Source of the DNA: Micropruina glycogenica
Lineage (GTDB): Bacteria; Actinomycetota; Actinomycetes; Propionibacteriales; Propionibacteriaceae
Reading direction: 5' to 3'
Length of the DNA: 64,000 nucleotides
NCBI RefSeq assembly: GCF_900289045.1
Contig: NZ_LT985188.1
Location: 124,001-188,000, forward strand
Both the position numbers and the translations under genes were made by a program. Shown here piece by piece: positions 25,993 through 35,779 of the stretch. The notes beneath the pieces are model-generated. The model searched no databases. It saw nothing but the letters and a program-made list of their open reading frames with translations, and had not been told where the DNA came from. Each line of letters begins with the position of its first letter. The first letter of the stretch is position 1.

Positions 25993-27716
25993 TCGTCGCG
26001 GTTGACCACCTCGAGGCGCGGGTATTCCGGCTTCCACATGCGCTGGTAGATGTCGTTGATCGGGTTGTTCAGCGGCGTTCGGGCCAGCCCCTGCTCTTCG
26101 GCGGTCTTGGCCACCGCCATCGCCACCGTGGCCGACACCAGCCGCAGGTCGTTCATGGACGGCAGCAGCGACGCCCCCGGCCGGTATTCGTTGACCAGGC
26201 CGGCCAGCGCGGCCGCCGCAGCGTAGATCATCTCGTTGCTCACCCGGGTGGCACGCACCACCGATACCCCGAGGCCGAGCCCGGGGAAGATCAAGGCGTT
26301 GTTCGCCTGTGCGATGGTGTGGTACACCTCGCCGTGCCGAATGGTGCCGTAGGGGCTGCCAGTGGCGATCAGGGCATGCCCGTCGGTCCATTCGAGCAGG
26401 TCGTTGGGGTGGGCCTCCGAGCGGCTGGTCGGGTTCGAGAGCGGCATGATGATCGGCCGCTCGCAGCCCTCGGCCATCGCCTGCACGACCTCGGCGGTGA
26501 AGGTGCCCGGCTGGGCCGAGGTGCCGATCAGAATGGTCGGCTTCGCCGCCCGCACCGTTTCGACCAGGCTGATCCGCGCAGGGTTCGCGACGTCCCACTC
26601 GTCCACCTCCGCCCGGCTGCGCGCGTACGGCCGCTGAAAGTCGCGAATGCCCGCGCTGTCGTCCACGATCAGCCCGCGGCTGTTGAACGCGTAGAACTGG
26701 TCGTAGGACTGCTCGGCCGGTAGGCCGTCGTGCGCCATCGCCTCGCGAATGATGTCGGCGATGCCGACCCCCGCCGTTCCTGCGCCGTAGATCAGCACCC
26801 GGTGCTGCGACATCGGCACCCCGGTCAACCGCACAGCCGCCAGCACCGCGGCCAGCACCACCGCGGCGGTGCCCTGAATGTCGTCGTTGAATGTGCAGAT
26901 CGAGTCGGCGTAGCGCTGCAGAATGCGGTGCGCGTTGCCGGCGCCGAAGTCTTCCCAGTGCAGCATCGCGTTGGGGAACTGCCGGGTGATCGCGATCACG
27001 AAGGCGTCGATGAAGTCGTCGTAGGCCTCGCCGCGAACCCGGGCGTGCTGTTCGCCGAGGTAGAGGTCGCTGTTCAGCAGGCCCAGGTTGTCGGTGCCCA
27101 CGTCGAGCACGATCGGAATGGCGCGCCGCGGGTGAATGCCGGCCGCCGCGGTGTAGACGCTGAGCTTGCCGTTGGCGATCTGAATGCCGCCGATGCCCTG
27201 ATCGCCGATGCCCAGAATGCCCTCGGAGTCGGTCACCACCACCAGGTCGATCTCGTCGGGGTCGGGCACGTAATTGCGCAGCGACTGTTCGATCAGATCG
27301 GGCCGGTCGATCGACAGAAACAACCCGCGGGTGCCCACGTACTCGTGGCTGAACCGCTCGATGGCCTCGCCGATGGTGGGGGTGTAGATGATCGGCAGCA
27401 ACTCTTCGATGTTCTCGCTCAGCAGCCGGTAGAACAGCACCTCGTTGCGGTCGCGCAACTGCGCCAGGTAGATGAACTTCGCCAGCGGGGACGGCGAGCG
27501 GCTGTACTGCGCGTAGGTGCGGCGCAACTGCTCTTCGATGGTGATCACCCGGCTCGGCAGCAACCCCGACAGGTCGAGCAATTCGCGTTCCGCAAGGGTG
27601 AACGCCGTGCCCCGGTTGGCGATGGGGTTGCGCAGAATCTGCCGGCCGCGGGTCGCCACCTTCAGCACCACGTCACGGCTGTCTGTGGTGTCGAGGTAGA
27701 AATCGGGTGCGCGCAT
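25989..27716 (-). CDS. NAD-dependent malic enzyme
   Basis: Oxidatively decarboxylates malate to pyruvate; 575 residues, the long SfcA/MaeA type. Recognisable blocks are YTPTIGEAIERFSHEY, TDSEGILGIGDQGIGGI (catalytic region with Asp), FEDFG-equivalent HWEDFGAGNAHRIL, CTFNDDIQGTAAVVLA, the NAD-binding RVLIYGAGTAGVGIAD and IIMPLSNPTSRSEAHP. The ATG at 27716 has an AAGGGCG site upstream. The downstream gene overlaps its stop codon by 4 bases. A GGGACC...GTCCC palindrome lies about 120 bases upstream. It provides pyruvate and reducing power from C4 acids. Confidence 0.96.
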   Translation of the reverse strand: MRAPDFYLDTTDSRDVVLKVATRGRQILRNPIANRGTAFTLAERELLDLSGLLPSRVITIEEQLRRTYAQYSRSPSPLAKFIYLAQLRDRNEVLFYRLLSENIEELLPIIYTPTIGEAIERFSHEYVGTRGLFLSIDRPDLIEQSLRNYVPDPDEIDLVVVTDSEGILGIGDQGIGGIQIANGKLSVYTAAAGIHPRRAIPIVLDVGTDNLGLLNSDLYLGEQHARVRGEAYDDFIDAFVIAITRQFPNAMLHWEDFGAGNAHRILQRYADSICTFNDDIQGTAAVVLAAVLAAVRLTGVPMSQHRVLIYGAGTAGVGIADIIREAMAHDGLPAEQSYDQFYAFNSRGLIVDDSAGIRDFQRPYARSRAEVDEWDVANPARISLVETVRAAKPTILIGTSAQPGTFTAEVVQAMAEGCERPIIMPLSNPTSRSEAHPNDLLEWTDGHALIATGSPYGTIRHGEVYHTIAQANNALIFPGLGLGVSVVRATRVSNEMIYAAAAALAGLVNEYRPGASLLPSMNDLRLVSATVAMAVAKTAEEQGLARTPLNNPINDIYQRMWKPEYPRLEVVNRDE

Positions 27717-27834
27717 GATCGCCCTTCGTCGGTTGCCTGTTGAGCCTATCGACGGCGGCACCACGGTGCACGATCGCCAGGGCGCCCAGGGCCTCGCGGC
27801 GCGTCTGCGCAGCCGGCCGAGGTGGGCAAGAAGT

Positions 27835-27868
27835 GGGACCGTTCTTGATCCGGATCGAGAACCGTCCC
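27835..27868. repeat. 34 bp palindrome of the GGGACGGTTCT family
   Basis: Arms GGGACCGTTCTTGATCC and GGATCGAGAACCGTCCC pair with two mismatches and no loop. It lies in the 170-base gap after the lipoprotein gene stop, upstream of malic enzyme, and could terminate the lipoprotein transcript's antisense side only; its main interest is as a member of the repeat family at 52337 and 58735. Confidence 0.75.
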
Positions 27869-27886
27869 CATTCCTGCTCAGTGCTG

Positions 27887-28987
27887 TCAGCCGGTGACCT
27901 CGAAACGCACGACGACGGCACGGTTGCGGGCGTCTGTCGGCGGCTGCACGAGCGGCTTGCTGCGCCCGTAGCCGACCACGGAGTAGATCGCCTTCGCGGG
28001 TACGTCCAGGTCTTTGAGCAGCACCGCCACCACGGTGGCCCGCTGCTTCGACAACTCCACGGTCGCCCTGCCGTTGTCGGACGAGTCGCCCGAGGTGTGC
28101 CCCTCGACCACCACCCGGTAGTTCTCGGGCGCTTTGGCCAGGCACTTCTTCAACCCCTGCAGGGTCTTGCCGCGGTCGATCAGAGTCGGGGTGTTGATGA
28201 TGAACAGGGCCGGGTTGGGCAGCGTGCACACCACCGCGGTGCCCTCGGTGGCGGTGTCGACGTCGTCGGGCCGGGGAACGGCCACGGCCGGGCCGGTGCC
28301 CTGCCCAGGGGTGGTGCCGGTGCCGTCGAAGAACTCGACCCGTTTGGCCCCGGCGGCCTTGGCCAGGCCCTCCCACACCGCGTGCAGGTAGCCGGTCTGC
28401 AGGTCGCTCAGTTCGGCCTGATCCCCGGCGACCGGGTTGATCACGAAGCTGACCACACGGCCCTTGAGGTCGGGCAGCGCCTTGGCCTTCTTCACCGCCT
28501 TGACCACCTCGGACGGAGTCTCGTCGAAGGCGAGTTCGTTGAAGTCGAGCGGGTCGCGGGTGTCGAGCAGAGGCGAGAACACCCACACCGGAGCTCCCGC
28601 GGGTGACTTCAGGTCGCCCAGCGCGGCGAGCACCGAGCGGTCGGTGCCCGCACCGGCGGCGGCGTTGATGCGGTCGACCAGACCCTGGCTGTCGGCCGCA
28701 CCCACAGCCAGGTCGGTGGTGGTGACGTCGGTGGTGTTGGGCGTACTGATCCACTCCACGCCCTTGCCGGCGGCCTGCAGGGCGTTCCACTGGTCGGCCA
28801 CGGCCTGCGGCAGCGTGCTCACCATCTGGTTGGTGCTGGCACCGGTGCTGATCACGCTGCCGCCGGCCGGCGGGGCGGACGCGGGCACGGTCGCAGACGG
28901 CGTGGTGGTCGGGCTGCACCCGGCCAGCAGGGCCGCCATCAGCAGGGGGATCAACAGTGAGAGGGTGCGCGGACGGCGCAGGTCCAT
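27887..28987 (-). CDS. OmpA-domain lipoprotein
   Basis: A 366-residue exported lipoprotein. The signal peptide ends in the lipobox LLAGC with the lipidated Cys24. A Thr/Pro-rich spacer (about 25-50) precedes a domain of unknown type (about 55-255) with VEWISTPNTTDVTTTDLAVG and VVSFVINPVAGDQAELSDLQTGYL. The C-terminal 110 residues are OmpA-like: YRVVVEGHTSGDSSDNGRATVELSKQRATVV and GYGRSKPLV, which bind peptidoglycan in other proteins. It probably tethers the membrane to the wall. A CAAGGAGAA ribosome site fixes the ATG at 28987. Two Cys (in VCTLP and KKCLAK) may form a disulfide. Confidence 0.88.
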   Translation of the reverse strand: MDLRRPRTLSLLIPLLMAALLAGCSPTTTPSATVPASAPPAGGSVISTGASTNQMVSTLPQAVADQWNALQAAGKGVEWISTPNTTDVTTTDLAVGAADSQGLVDRINAAAGAGTDRSVLAALGDLKSPAGAPVWVFSPLLDTRDPLDFNELAFDETPSEVVKAVKKAKALPDLKGRVVSFVINPVAGDQAELSDLQTGYLHAVWEGLAKAAGAKRVEFFDGTGTTPGQGTGPAVAVPRPDDVDTATEGTAVVCTLPNPALFIINTPTLIDRGKTLQGLKKCLAKAPENYRVVVEGHTSGDSSDNGRATVELSKQRATVVAVLLKDLDVPAKAIYSVVGYGRSKPLVQPPTDARNRAVVVRFEVTG

Positions 28988-29453
28988 CGGGTTCTCCTTG
29001 CCTGGAGGGCTGTTCGAGCGCGAATGGTTCGTTCGCCAGCCTAGGGCGTGTCGCATAACCCTGACCACGCTGCGGCGCACCCGTAACGACCGCTCGCTGC
29101 CTTGTCATCCTCGGCGATAGGACCCACTGTCGATTCGTCTTCCGCCGTGCGATCGGCCGCTCCGGGCACGTCCTCGCTTTGCGCCCATGGTTGTGCGACA
29201 CGCCCTGGTGGCGCCCATCGTCCACCCACGACTGGAGGCGGCACCCGACGGTTCAGGTGTGGCCCGAGCGAGCCCCACCCCCAGGTAGCTGCCTTTCGGT
29301 CACGTCGCTGCCTGCATGCAGGCAGCGACGTGTCACAAGGGCAGCTACGTCGTTGTTCGGACGGGTCAGAGCAGGCTTCGGGGGTTGTCATGCTCCTTGT
29401 GCACTGCGAGGTTAGGAGGGCGAAGAACGCGGAATACCCACCTCGAAAACTCG
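28988..29453. other. Gene-free stretch upstream of clpB
   Basis: No gene is supported in these 466 bases between the divergent lipoprotein and clpB genes. A short inverted repeat CTGCCTGCATGCAGGCAG lies near 29310-29327. Low-scoring open frames on both strands lack ribosome sites and family motifs. The clpB promoter and HspR box begin at 29454. Confidence 0.6.
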
Positions 29454-29474
29454 GTTGAGTTTAGTAGACTCAAC
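29454..29474 (+). promoter_or_regulatory. HAIR operator (HspR box) of clpB
   Basis: GTTGAGT-N7-ACTCAAC, the same arms as the first dnaK box. A TAGACT hexamer (29465-29470) starts at the same offset (11 bases into the box) as TAGGCT in the second dnaK box, marking the likely -10 and placing it under HspR. Confidence 0.93.
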
Positions 29475-29501
29475 TTTATTTCTTCAGGAGAACGACACCA
29501 C

Positions 29502-32084
29502 ATGGACACTTCCAAGCTCACCGCGAAGAGCCGCGACGCAGTGTCGGCGGCCCTCCGCAACGCACTTACCAACGGCAACCCCAACGCCGAGCCGGTGCAC
29601 CTGCTGCACGCGCTGCTGATGGTGCCCGACAACACCGTCGCCAGCCTGCTCAGCGCGGTCGGTGCCGACCCCAAGGTGGTCGACGCGGCGGCCCAGGGCG
29701 CGATCACCAAGTTGCCCAGCGCGTCGGGCAACTCGGTCAGCCAGCCCACCATGTCGGGCAGCCTGGCCCGAGTGCTGGCCGACGCCGAGACCCGCGCCGA
29801 ACAGATGGGCGACGAGTTCGTCGCCACCGAGCACCTGATGATCGGCCTGGCCACCATCGTCAGCGACGCGCAGAAGATCCTGCTGCAGTTCGGCGCCGAT
29901 CCGAAGAAGCTGATCACGGCGTTCAACGACGCCCGCGGCGACAAGCGCATCACCTCGGCCGAGCAAGAGGGCGGCGAATCGACCCTCGACAAGTACTCCG
30001 TCGACCTCACCGCCAAGGCCCGCGACGGCAAGCTCGACCCGGTGATCGGCCGCGATTCCGAGATCCGCCGCGTGGTACAGGTGCTGGCCCGGCGCACCAA
30101 GAACAACCCGGTGCTGATCGGCGAGCCCGGCGTGGGCAAGACCGCCGTGGTCGAAGGGCTCGCCCAGCGGGTGGTGGCCGGTGACGTGCCCGACTCGCTG
30201 AAGGGACGCCGCGTGGTCAGCCTCGACCTGGCCTCGATGGTAGCCGGAGCCAAGTACCGCGGCGAGTTCGAAGAGCGGCTGAAGGCGGTGCTCAACGAGA
30301 TCCGCGACGCCGAGGGTCAGATCATCACCTTCATCGACGAGCTGCACACGGTGGTGGGAGCCGGGGCGTCCGGCGACTCGTCGATGGATGCCGGCAACAT
30401 GCTCAAGCCGATGCTGGCCCGCGGCGAACTGCGCATGATCGGCGCCACCACCCTGGACGAGTACCGCGAACGGATCGAGAAGGATCCCGCGCTGGAGCGG
30501 CGCTTCCAGCAGGTGTTCGTCGGCGAGCCGTCCGTCGAAGACACCATCGCGATTCTGCGCGGCCTGCGCGAGCGCTACGAGGCGCACCACAAGGTGCGCA
30601 TCACCGACGGCGCGCTGGTGGCAGCGGCCACCCTGTCGAACCGCTACATCACCAACCGGCAACTCCCCGACAAGGCCATCGACCTGATCGACGAGGCCGC
30701 CTCGCGGCTGCGTATGGAGATCGACAGCTCACCCGAAGAGATCGATCAACTGCGCCGCACCATCGACCGCATGACCATGCAGAGCTTCGCGCTCGAGAAA
30801 GAGACCGACCCGGCCTCGGTCGAGCGCTACCAGCGGCTGCAGAGCGAGTTGGCCGACGCGCAAGAACAGCTCCGGGGCCTCGAAGGTCGCTGGGAGGCCG
30901 AGAAATCAGGCCTCAACCGGGTGGGCGAGCTCAAGGCCAGGGTGGACGAACTGCGCATCGCCGCCGAGCGGGCGCAGCGCGAGGGCGACCTGACCCGGGC
31001 GTCCCAGATTCTGTACGGCGAGATCCCGAGCCTGCAGGCAGAGATGGAATCGGCCGAGACCGAAGAGCAGGACCGGGCGCCGATGGTGAGCGAAGAGGTG
31101 TCGGCCACCGACATCGCCGAGGTGGTCGGCTCGTGGACCGGCATTCCGGTCGGCCGGCTGCTGCAGGGCGAGAGCGAGAAGCTGCTGCAGATGGAGGAGC
31201 GCCTCGGCGAGCGGCTGATCGGTCAGCGCGAGGCCGTCATCGCCGTCTCCGACGCGGTGCGTCGTTCGCGGGCCGGCATCAGCGACCCCAACCGTCCGGT
31301 CGGATCGTTCCTGTTCCTCGGCCCGACCGGTGTGGGCAAGACCGAGCTGGCCAAGTCGCTGGCCGAGTTTCTGTTCGACGACGAGCGGTCGATGGTGCGC
31401 ATCGACATGAGCGAGTACGGCGAGAAGCACTCGGTCTCGCGCCTGGTCGGTGCCCCGCCCGGGTACATCGGCTACGAAGAGGGCGGTCAGCTCACCGAAG
31501 CGGTGCGGCGGCGTCCGTACTCGGTGATCCTGCTCGACGAGGTCGAGAAGGCGCACCCCGAGGTGTTCAACATTCTGCTGCAGGTGCTCGATGACGGACG
31601 GCTCACCGACGGTCAGGGCCGCACGGTCGACTTTCGCAACGTGATTCTGATCATGACCAGCAACCTGGGTTCGCAGTACCTGGCCGACCAGAGCCTGGAG
31701 CCCGAACTCAAGGAGCAGGCCGTGATGGGGGTGGTGCGGCAGGCGTTCAAGCCCGAGTTCTTGAACCGGCTCGACGAGATCGTCATGTTCACCCCGCTGG
31801 GCACCGACGACCTCACCCGCATCGTCGACATTCAGCTGAACCGGCTGAACGCCCGCCTGGCCGACCGGCGCATTCACGTCGAGGTGTCGCAGGCCGGCAA
31901 GGACTGGCTGGCGCTCACCGGCTTCGACCCGGTGTACGGGGCGCGTCCGCTGAAGCGGTTGGTGCAGACCACCATCGAGGACGCCCTGGCGCGGCGCATG
32001 CTGAACGGCGAGATTCTGGACGGCGACACGGTGCGGTTCGACGTGAACGCCGACAACAGCGGACTGGTGGTCGTCGAGGACTGA
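29502..32084 (+). CDS. clpB: Disaggregase ClpB (Hsp100)
   Basis: ATP-driven disaggregase of 860 residues that works with DnaK/DnaJ/GrpE. The N-domain (1-150) is followed by the first AAA module with Walker A GEPGVGKT (207-214) and Walker [14 protein letters not shown], a coiled-coil middle domain (about 405-525, [19 protein letters not shown]), and the second AAA module with GPTGVGKT (607-614) and [20 protein letters not shown]. The end [16 protein letters not shown] is typical. An AGGAG site lies before ATG 29502. One HspR box overlaps the promoter, so clpB belongs to the same heat-shock regulon as the dnaK operon 15 kb away. Confidence 0.98.
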   Translation: MDTSKLTAKSRDAVSAALRNALTNGNPNAEPVHLLHALLMVPDNTVASLLSAVGADPKVVDAAAQGAITKLPSASGNSVSQPTMSGSLARVLADAETRAEQMGDEFVATEHLMIGLATIVSDAQKILLQFGADPKKLITAFNDARGDKRITSAEQEGGESTLDKYSVDLTAKARDGKLDPVIGRDSEIRRVVQVLARRTKNNPVLIGEPGVGKTAVVEGLAQRVVAGDVPDSLKGRRVVSLDLASMVAGAKYRGEFEERLKAVLNEIRDAEGQIITFIDELHTVVGAGASGDSSMDAGNMLKPMLARGELRMIGATTLDEYRERIEKDPALERRFQQVFVGEPSVEDTIAILRGLRERYEAHHKVRITDGALVAAATLSNRYITNRQLPDKAIDLIDEAASRLRMEIDSSPEEIDQLRRTIDRMTMQSFALEKETDPASVERYQRLQSELADAQEQLRGLEGRWEAEKSGLNRVGELKARVDELRIAAERAQREGDLTRASQILYGEIPSLQAEMESAETEEQDRAPMVSEEVSATDIAEVVGSWTGIPVGRLLQGESEKLLQMEERLGERLIGQREAVIAVSDAVRRSRAGISDPNRPVGSFLFLGPTGVGKTELAKSLAEFLFDDERSMVRIDMSEYGEKHSVSRLVGAPPGYIGYEEGGQLTEAVRRRPYSVILLDEVEKAHPEVFNILLQVLDDGRLTDGQGRTVDFRNVILIMTSNLGSQYLADQSLEPELKEQAVMGVVRQAFKPEFLNRLDEIVMFTPLGTDDLTRIVDIQLNRLNARLADRRIHVEVSQAGKDWLALTGFDPVYGARPLKRLVQTTIEDALARRMLNGEILDGDTVRFDVNADNSGLVVVED

Positions 32085-32485
32085 AGCGCGACGGGGATCC
32101 CGGCGTTCGCCGGGAGGACGGCGGCCTGTCATCCCGGGCTTGCCCCGGGATCTCCACAGGTGTGCTGGCCGCGTCTGAGATCCCGGCGCTCGCCGGGATG
32201 GAGTCGTTGGTGAGAGCCCGGTGTTCGCTGAAATGGCGGCAGCCACGTCATCCCGGGCTTGCCCCGGGATCTCCAAAGGTCTCGGGGTGCGTCTGAGATC
32301 CCGGCGTGCGCCGGGATGCCGGAGTCGGTGGCTGAGAGCCCGGCGCTCGCCGGGATGACGGAATCGGTGGGCTCGAGACCCCATGGTGCGTTCGGGCTGG
32401 GGGTCCAGTACCTGGCGCGCGCCGGGCGTCTCAATGGTGATATGTATTCTCGTCGGGTCGAGCGAGCCATCGGGAGGTGATCACC
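32085..32485. repeat. Cluster of REP-like CCCGGCG hairpins
   Basis: Between clpB and the exporter gene at least six short hairpins occur between about 32096 and 32360. They are of two alternating types: GATCCCGGCG..CGCCGGGAT and CATCCCGGGCTTGCCCCGGGAT. The first lies just after the clpB stop and may terminate it. The last 100 bases hold the exporter promoter; GATATGTATTCT near 32438 is A+T-rich and may include its -10. No gene is seen. Confidence 0.85.
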
Positions 32486-33430
32486 GTGGACGTCGGTATC
32501 GCCGTGGCCGGCCTGCTGGTGGGCATCGTGGTGGGCCTGACCGGCATGGGCGGCGGCGCGCTGATGACGCCGGTGCTGGTGTTCTTCTTCAAGGTCGACG
32601 CCCTGACCGCCATTTCGAGCGACGTGGTGACCAGCCTGTTCATGAAACCCGCCGGTGCCATCGTGCACCTGGTGCGCAGGACCGCGAACCTGCAGCTGGT
32701 GCTGTGGCTGTGCGTCGGCTCGGTGCCCGCAGGGTTTCTGGGTGCGGTGATCGTCGACCACCTCAAGGTTTTTCCCGGTTTCGAGCAGATTCTGCTCGCG
32801 CTGCTGGGTGCCGCGCTGCTGCTGGCCGCCGGCGGGCTGATCATTCGGGCCTGGTTTCAGATGACCCGCAAGCGCCTGCCCTGGGGCGAAGGCCCGGCAC
32901 CCATGACCTCGGCCGAGGTCGTGGTCAAGAAGCTGCCCACCGTGGCCCTCGGTGCCCTGGGCGGCCTGATGGTGGGCATGACCTCGGTGGGCGCCGGCTC
33001 GCTGATTCTCACCCTGCTGCTGGTGCTCTACCCGGCGCTGAAGCCGTCGCAACTGGTGGGCACCGACCTGGTGCAGGCCGTTCCGCTGGTGGCGGCGGCG
33101 TCCCTGGGGCATTTGCTGTACGGGCAGGTGTCGTTCGGCATCACGACGTCGCTGCTGATCGGCGCGATTCCGGGCGCGTTCATCGGCGCGCAGATCTCGT
33201 CGAGGGCCCCCGGCGGCATCATTCGTCGCGCCTTGGCCATTCTGCTGATGGCCTCGGGCCTGAAGCTGATCGGCGTGGCCACACCGCTGGTGCTGATCGC
33301 CTCGGGGGTGGCGCTGGTCGGCGGGCCGCTGGCCTGGGCCGTGCTGCGCCGCCGCTACAGCTGGACCAACGGCAGCCGGTCGGCACGGGGTGATCCAGTG
33401 CCCGAGAGCCAGGCGTCGCGCGACCCCTGA
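32486..33430 (+). CDS. TauE/SafE-family sulfite or anion exporter
   Basis: Membrane protein of 314 residues with about eight helices in two similar halves. The first half starts with VGIAVAGLLVGIVVGLTGMGGGALMTPVL and the second with ALGALGGLMVGMTSVGAGSLILTLL, the paired Gly-rich motif of the TauE/SafE family; VGTDLVQAVPLVAAASLGHLLYG and GAIPGAFIGAQISSRAPGG are also typical. Substrates in the family include sulfite, sulfoacetate and other organosulfur anions; none can be assigned here. GTG 32486 is chosen because GGGAGG lies 8 bases upstream; GTG 32477 would overlap that site. Confidence 0.88.
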   Translation: MDVGIAVAGLLVGIVVGLTGMGGGALMTPVLVFFFKVDALTAISSDVVTSLFMKPAGAIVHLVRRTANLQLVLWLCVGSVPAGFLGAVIVDHLKVFPGFEQILLALLGAALLLAAGGLIIRAWFQMTRKRLPWGEGPAPMTSAEVVVKKLPTVALGALGGLMVGMTSVGAGSLILTLLLVLYPALKPSQLVGTDLVQAVPLVAAASLGHLLYGQVSFGITTSLLIGAIPGAFIGAQISSRAPGGIIRRALAILLMASGLKLIGVATPLVLIASGVALVGGPLAWAVLRRRYSWTNGSRSARGDPVPESQASRDP

Positions 33431-33440
33431 CCCCGTTTGC

Positions 33441-35189
33441 TCAGTCGTTGTGGCGATTGCGCTTCCTGATCCACCAGCGCTTCCCCTCGCGCATCTGGTG
33501 CCACACCCAACCGCCGCCCCGCTCGCGTCCGGTGCGCACGTAGAACAGCACGTTCGGGTTGTTCAGCGTGAGCCGCAGCCGGTTCGCGGCCTCGCGCGAG
33601 CCCGCGATCAGCAACTGGTCGCCGATCTCGAGCTGGTAGCCGGTGGTCGGCAGAATCTCGCCGCCGTCGCCCCGGGCCACCATCAGCACCAGGGCGTTCG
33701 CCGGCCGGGACGCGTCGTAGGGGTCGACCAGCAGGTGGCCGATGTTCACCCAGTGTTCGTGCCGAATCGCGTCCGTCACGGCCGCCGCCTGCTCGTCGTT
33801 GATCGTCACGCCCCACACCTCGGGCACGTAGCCGTCGTTCACCATGCTCAGCGCGTCGGTGAGGTCGGCGCTCCACTTCTCGGACGCCCCTCGAATCTCG
33901 AACCGGAACCGGGCCAGCAGCGGGGTGGTGATCAGGGCCAGGAACTCGCGGGCCACGATGCGGCTGGGCTGCATGCACAGGTCGTCTTGGAAGGCCTCGA
34001 ACAGCGTCGCGTTGCTCACCTGGTTCTGCCTGGTGACGATGAAGATGTCGGGCTTGAGGTCGCGGGCCACCAGCGCGATGGCCAGGTTCTTCAGGTCGCT
34101 GGCGTTGCCGGCCACGATGCCCACCGAATGCTCGATGCCGGCATTGATCAGGCTGGCCGAGTCGGTGCCAGTGCCCTCGATGTCGACGCCCTTCTCGCCG
34201 TAGTGCAGCTTGTCGATCACGGTGACCTCGTTGCCCGCCTTGGTCAGCGCGTCACGAATGCCGTGCCCGAACCGTCCATAGCCGCACATGATCCAGTGCC
34301 CGCGCGGCGGATGGTGCGGCTCGGGCAGGTCGTCGCCGGGAAAGCCGGTGAGAATCTGCCCCATGCGGTACCGCTCCGGACGGGCCACCGCCAGCGCCAG
34401 GTACGTGGCGAACCGCTCGAACGGGTTGGTCACCATGTCGCCGCCGAACGCCCCGCGGGAGTGGTCGGTGTCGGCATCGCCGACCCGCGCCATCACGGCC
34501 AGGCCCGGCCGCAGCAGCCGGACGGTCACGGCGATGGCCCGGTTGGTCGCGTCGTCCACCGCCAGCGCCATCACGCCGCGGCAGTGCGGCGAGAGCAGGC
34601 CGGCGCCGGTCAGCGTGGCCGGCTGGGACGCGTCCGCCATCACGCTGGGCGGGTCGGAATAGAAGTTCTCGAGCTTGATCTGTTCGATGCGGCTGGCGTC
34701 CGAATCGATCACCACGAACCGCAGGCCCAGCCGGTCGAGGCCGTGGCAGACCAGGGTGCCGGTCTCGCCCACCCCGCAGACGATGTAGAACGGCTCTTTC
34801 AGGTTGCGGATGCGCCGGGCGTAGCGGCCGTGCCGCAGGGCGTTCTGAAAGGCCGGCTCCTGCAGCAGGCCCACCACGGTCACCACCGCGTACGACCAGC
34901 CGGTCACGGTGAGGTAGATCGACAGCGCCATCCACAGCCGTTGCGCCGTCGAGTAGGGGTGCGGCAGCTCGCCGAAGCCGATCGTGGTGGCGGTGTAGCT
35001 GATCACGTAGAACGCGTTGAACAGGCCCATGCCCTCGGTGGCGTTGCCCGCGTCGTCGACCCCCGGCATGACCGCCAGCCCGAACACGCTGACCGTGTAC
35101 AGCATGATCACCAGCACCAGCGGCACGCGCATGCGCCGCAGAAACAGGTAGGTGACGTTGTTGATCGCCGTCCGCGGGCTTTGGGTCAC
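33441..35189 (-). CDS. Potassium channel with two RCK domains
   Basis: A 582-residue channel subunit. Two membrane helices (about 20-42 and 88-108) flank a pore loop with the selectivity filter TATTIGFGELPHP. Two cytoplasmic nucleotide-binding RCK (TrkA-N) domains follow, starting FYIVCGVGETGTLVCHGLDRLG (about 132) and HWIMCGYGRFGHGIRDAL (about 295). The C-terminus has a TrkA-C-like segment (GYQLEIGDQLLIAGS). The filter TIGFG is a slight variant of TVGYG and still fits K+ selectivity. A small membrane-protein gene lies 10 bases upstream on the same strand, so the two form an operon. Confidence 0.9.
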   Translation of the reverse strand: MTQSPRTAINNVTYLFLRRMRVPLVLVIMLYTVSVFGLAVMPGVDDAGNATEGMGLFNAFYVISYTATTIGFGELPHPYSTAQRLWMALSIYLTVTGWSYAVVTVVGLLQEPAFQNALRHGRYARRIRNLKEPFYIVCGVGETGTLVCHGLDRLGLRFVVIDSDASRIEQIKLENFYSDPPSVMADASQPATLTGAGLLSPHCRGVMALAVDDATNRAIAVTVRLLRPGLAVMARVGDADTDHSRGAFGGDMVTNPFERFATYLALAVARPERYRMGQILTGFPGDDLPEPHHPPRGHWIMCGYGRFGHGIRDALTKAGNEVTVIDKLHYGEKGVDIEGTGTDSASLINAGIEHSVGIVAGNASDLKNLAIALVARDLKPDIFIVTRQNQVSNATLFEAFQDDLCMQPSRIVAREFLALITTPLLARFRFEIRGASEKWSADLTDALSMVNDGYVPEVWGVTINDEQAAAVTDAIRHEHWVNIGHLLVDPYDASRPANALVLMVARGDGGEILPTTGYQLEIGDQLLIAGSREAANRLRLTLNNPNVLFYVRTGRERGGGWVWHQMREGKRWWIRKRNRHND

Positions 35190-35199
35190 CGTCGGTGGC

Positions 35200-35580
35200 T
35201 CACCGTCGTGCGGTGATGATTTCGCTGATCATCAGCACCACCGAGACCACGTTGGCCAGCAGGGCGCCGGCCGACATCGAGACGATCGTCGCCATGTCGT
35301 GCGAGGTGACCCCCGCGGGCTGGCTGGCTGCCCACGTCCAGATAATGGCGCCGGCGATCAACTGCACGTCGGCAACCAGCGACGTGGCCAGATGGACGGC
35401 GCCGAGCTGCGTGCGGTCGCCGAACTTGAGCACGGTGGCGATCAGGCTGGCCACGATGGCCGCGGCCAGCTCCCAGACGTTGTGCAGTTCGACGCGGTCC
35501 ATCTCGCCGGTCCAGAAGCCGAAGTTGAGGGCCGCGGCCAGGGTGATGAAGAAGCCGAAGATGACTTTTTCCGAGTTCAT
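35200..35580 (-). CDS. Small four-helix membrane protein paired with the K+ channel (DUF6394-like)
   Basis: A 126-residue protein with about four membrane helices. It begins MNSEKVIFGFFITLAAALNFGFWTG and contains VASLIATVLKFGDRTQLGAVHLATSLVADVQL; from memory this matches small proteins annotated DUF6394, though I could not search. GGGAGG before the ATG fixes the start. The channel gene follows after 10 bases, so a role as a channel partner or co-regulated stress gene is likely but unproven. Frame extends upstream without support. Confidence 0.8.
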   Translation of the reverse strand: MNSEKVIFGFFITLAAALNFGFWTGEMDRVELHNVWELAAAIVASLIATVLKFGDRTQLGAVHLATSLVADVQLIAGAIIWTWAASQPAGVTSHDMATIVSMSAGALLANVVSVVLMISEIITARR

Positions 35581-35779
35581 GCAGCCTCCCTGCTGGTCGC
35601 GGCCCACTCTAGCGAGGGGGCCCGACTGATTCGTGGTGGCGACGTTGCGCACGTTTGGATTCGTTGCCGCGGTTCAAACCTGAGCAACGAACCCAAAGCT
35701 GAGCAATGTGGGCTGCGGCCCGGTCGTCTGCGGTGTCGTGGCGGACGCGCTGCGGCTGCGTTTGGGCCACACTGACGCC

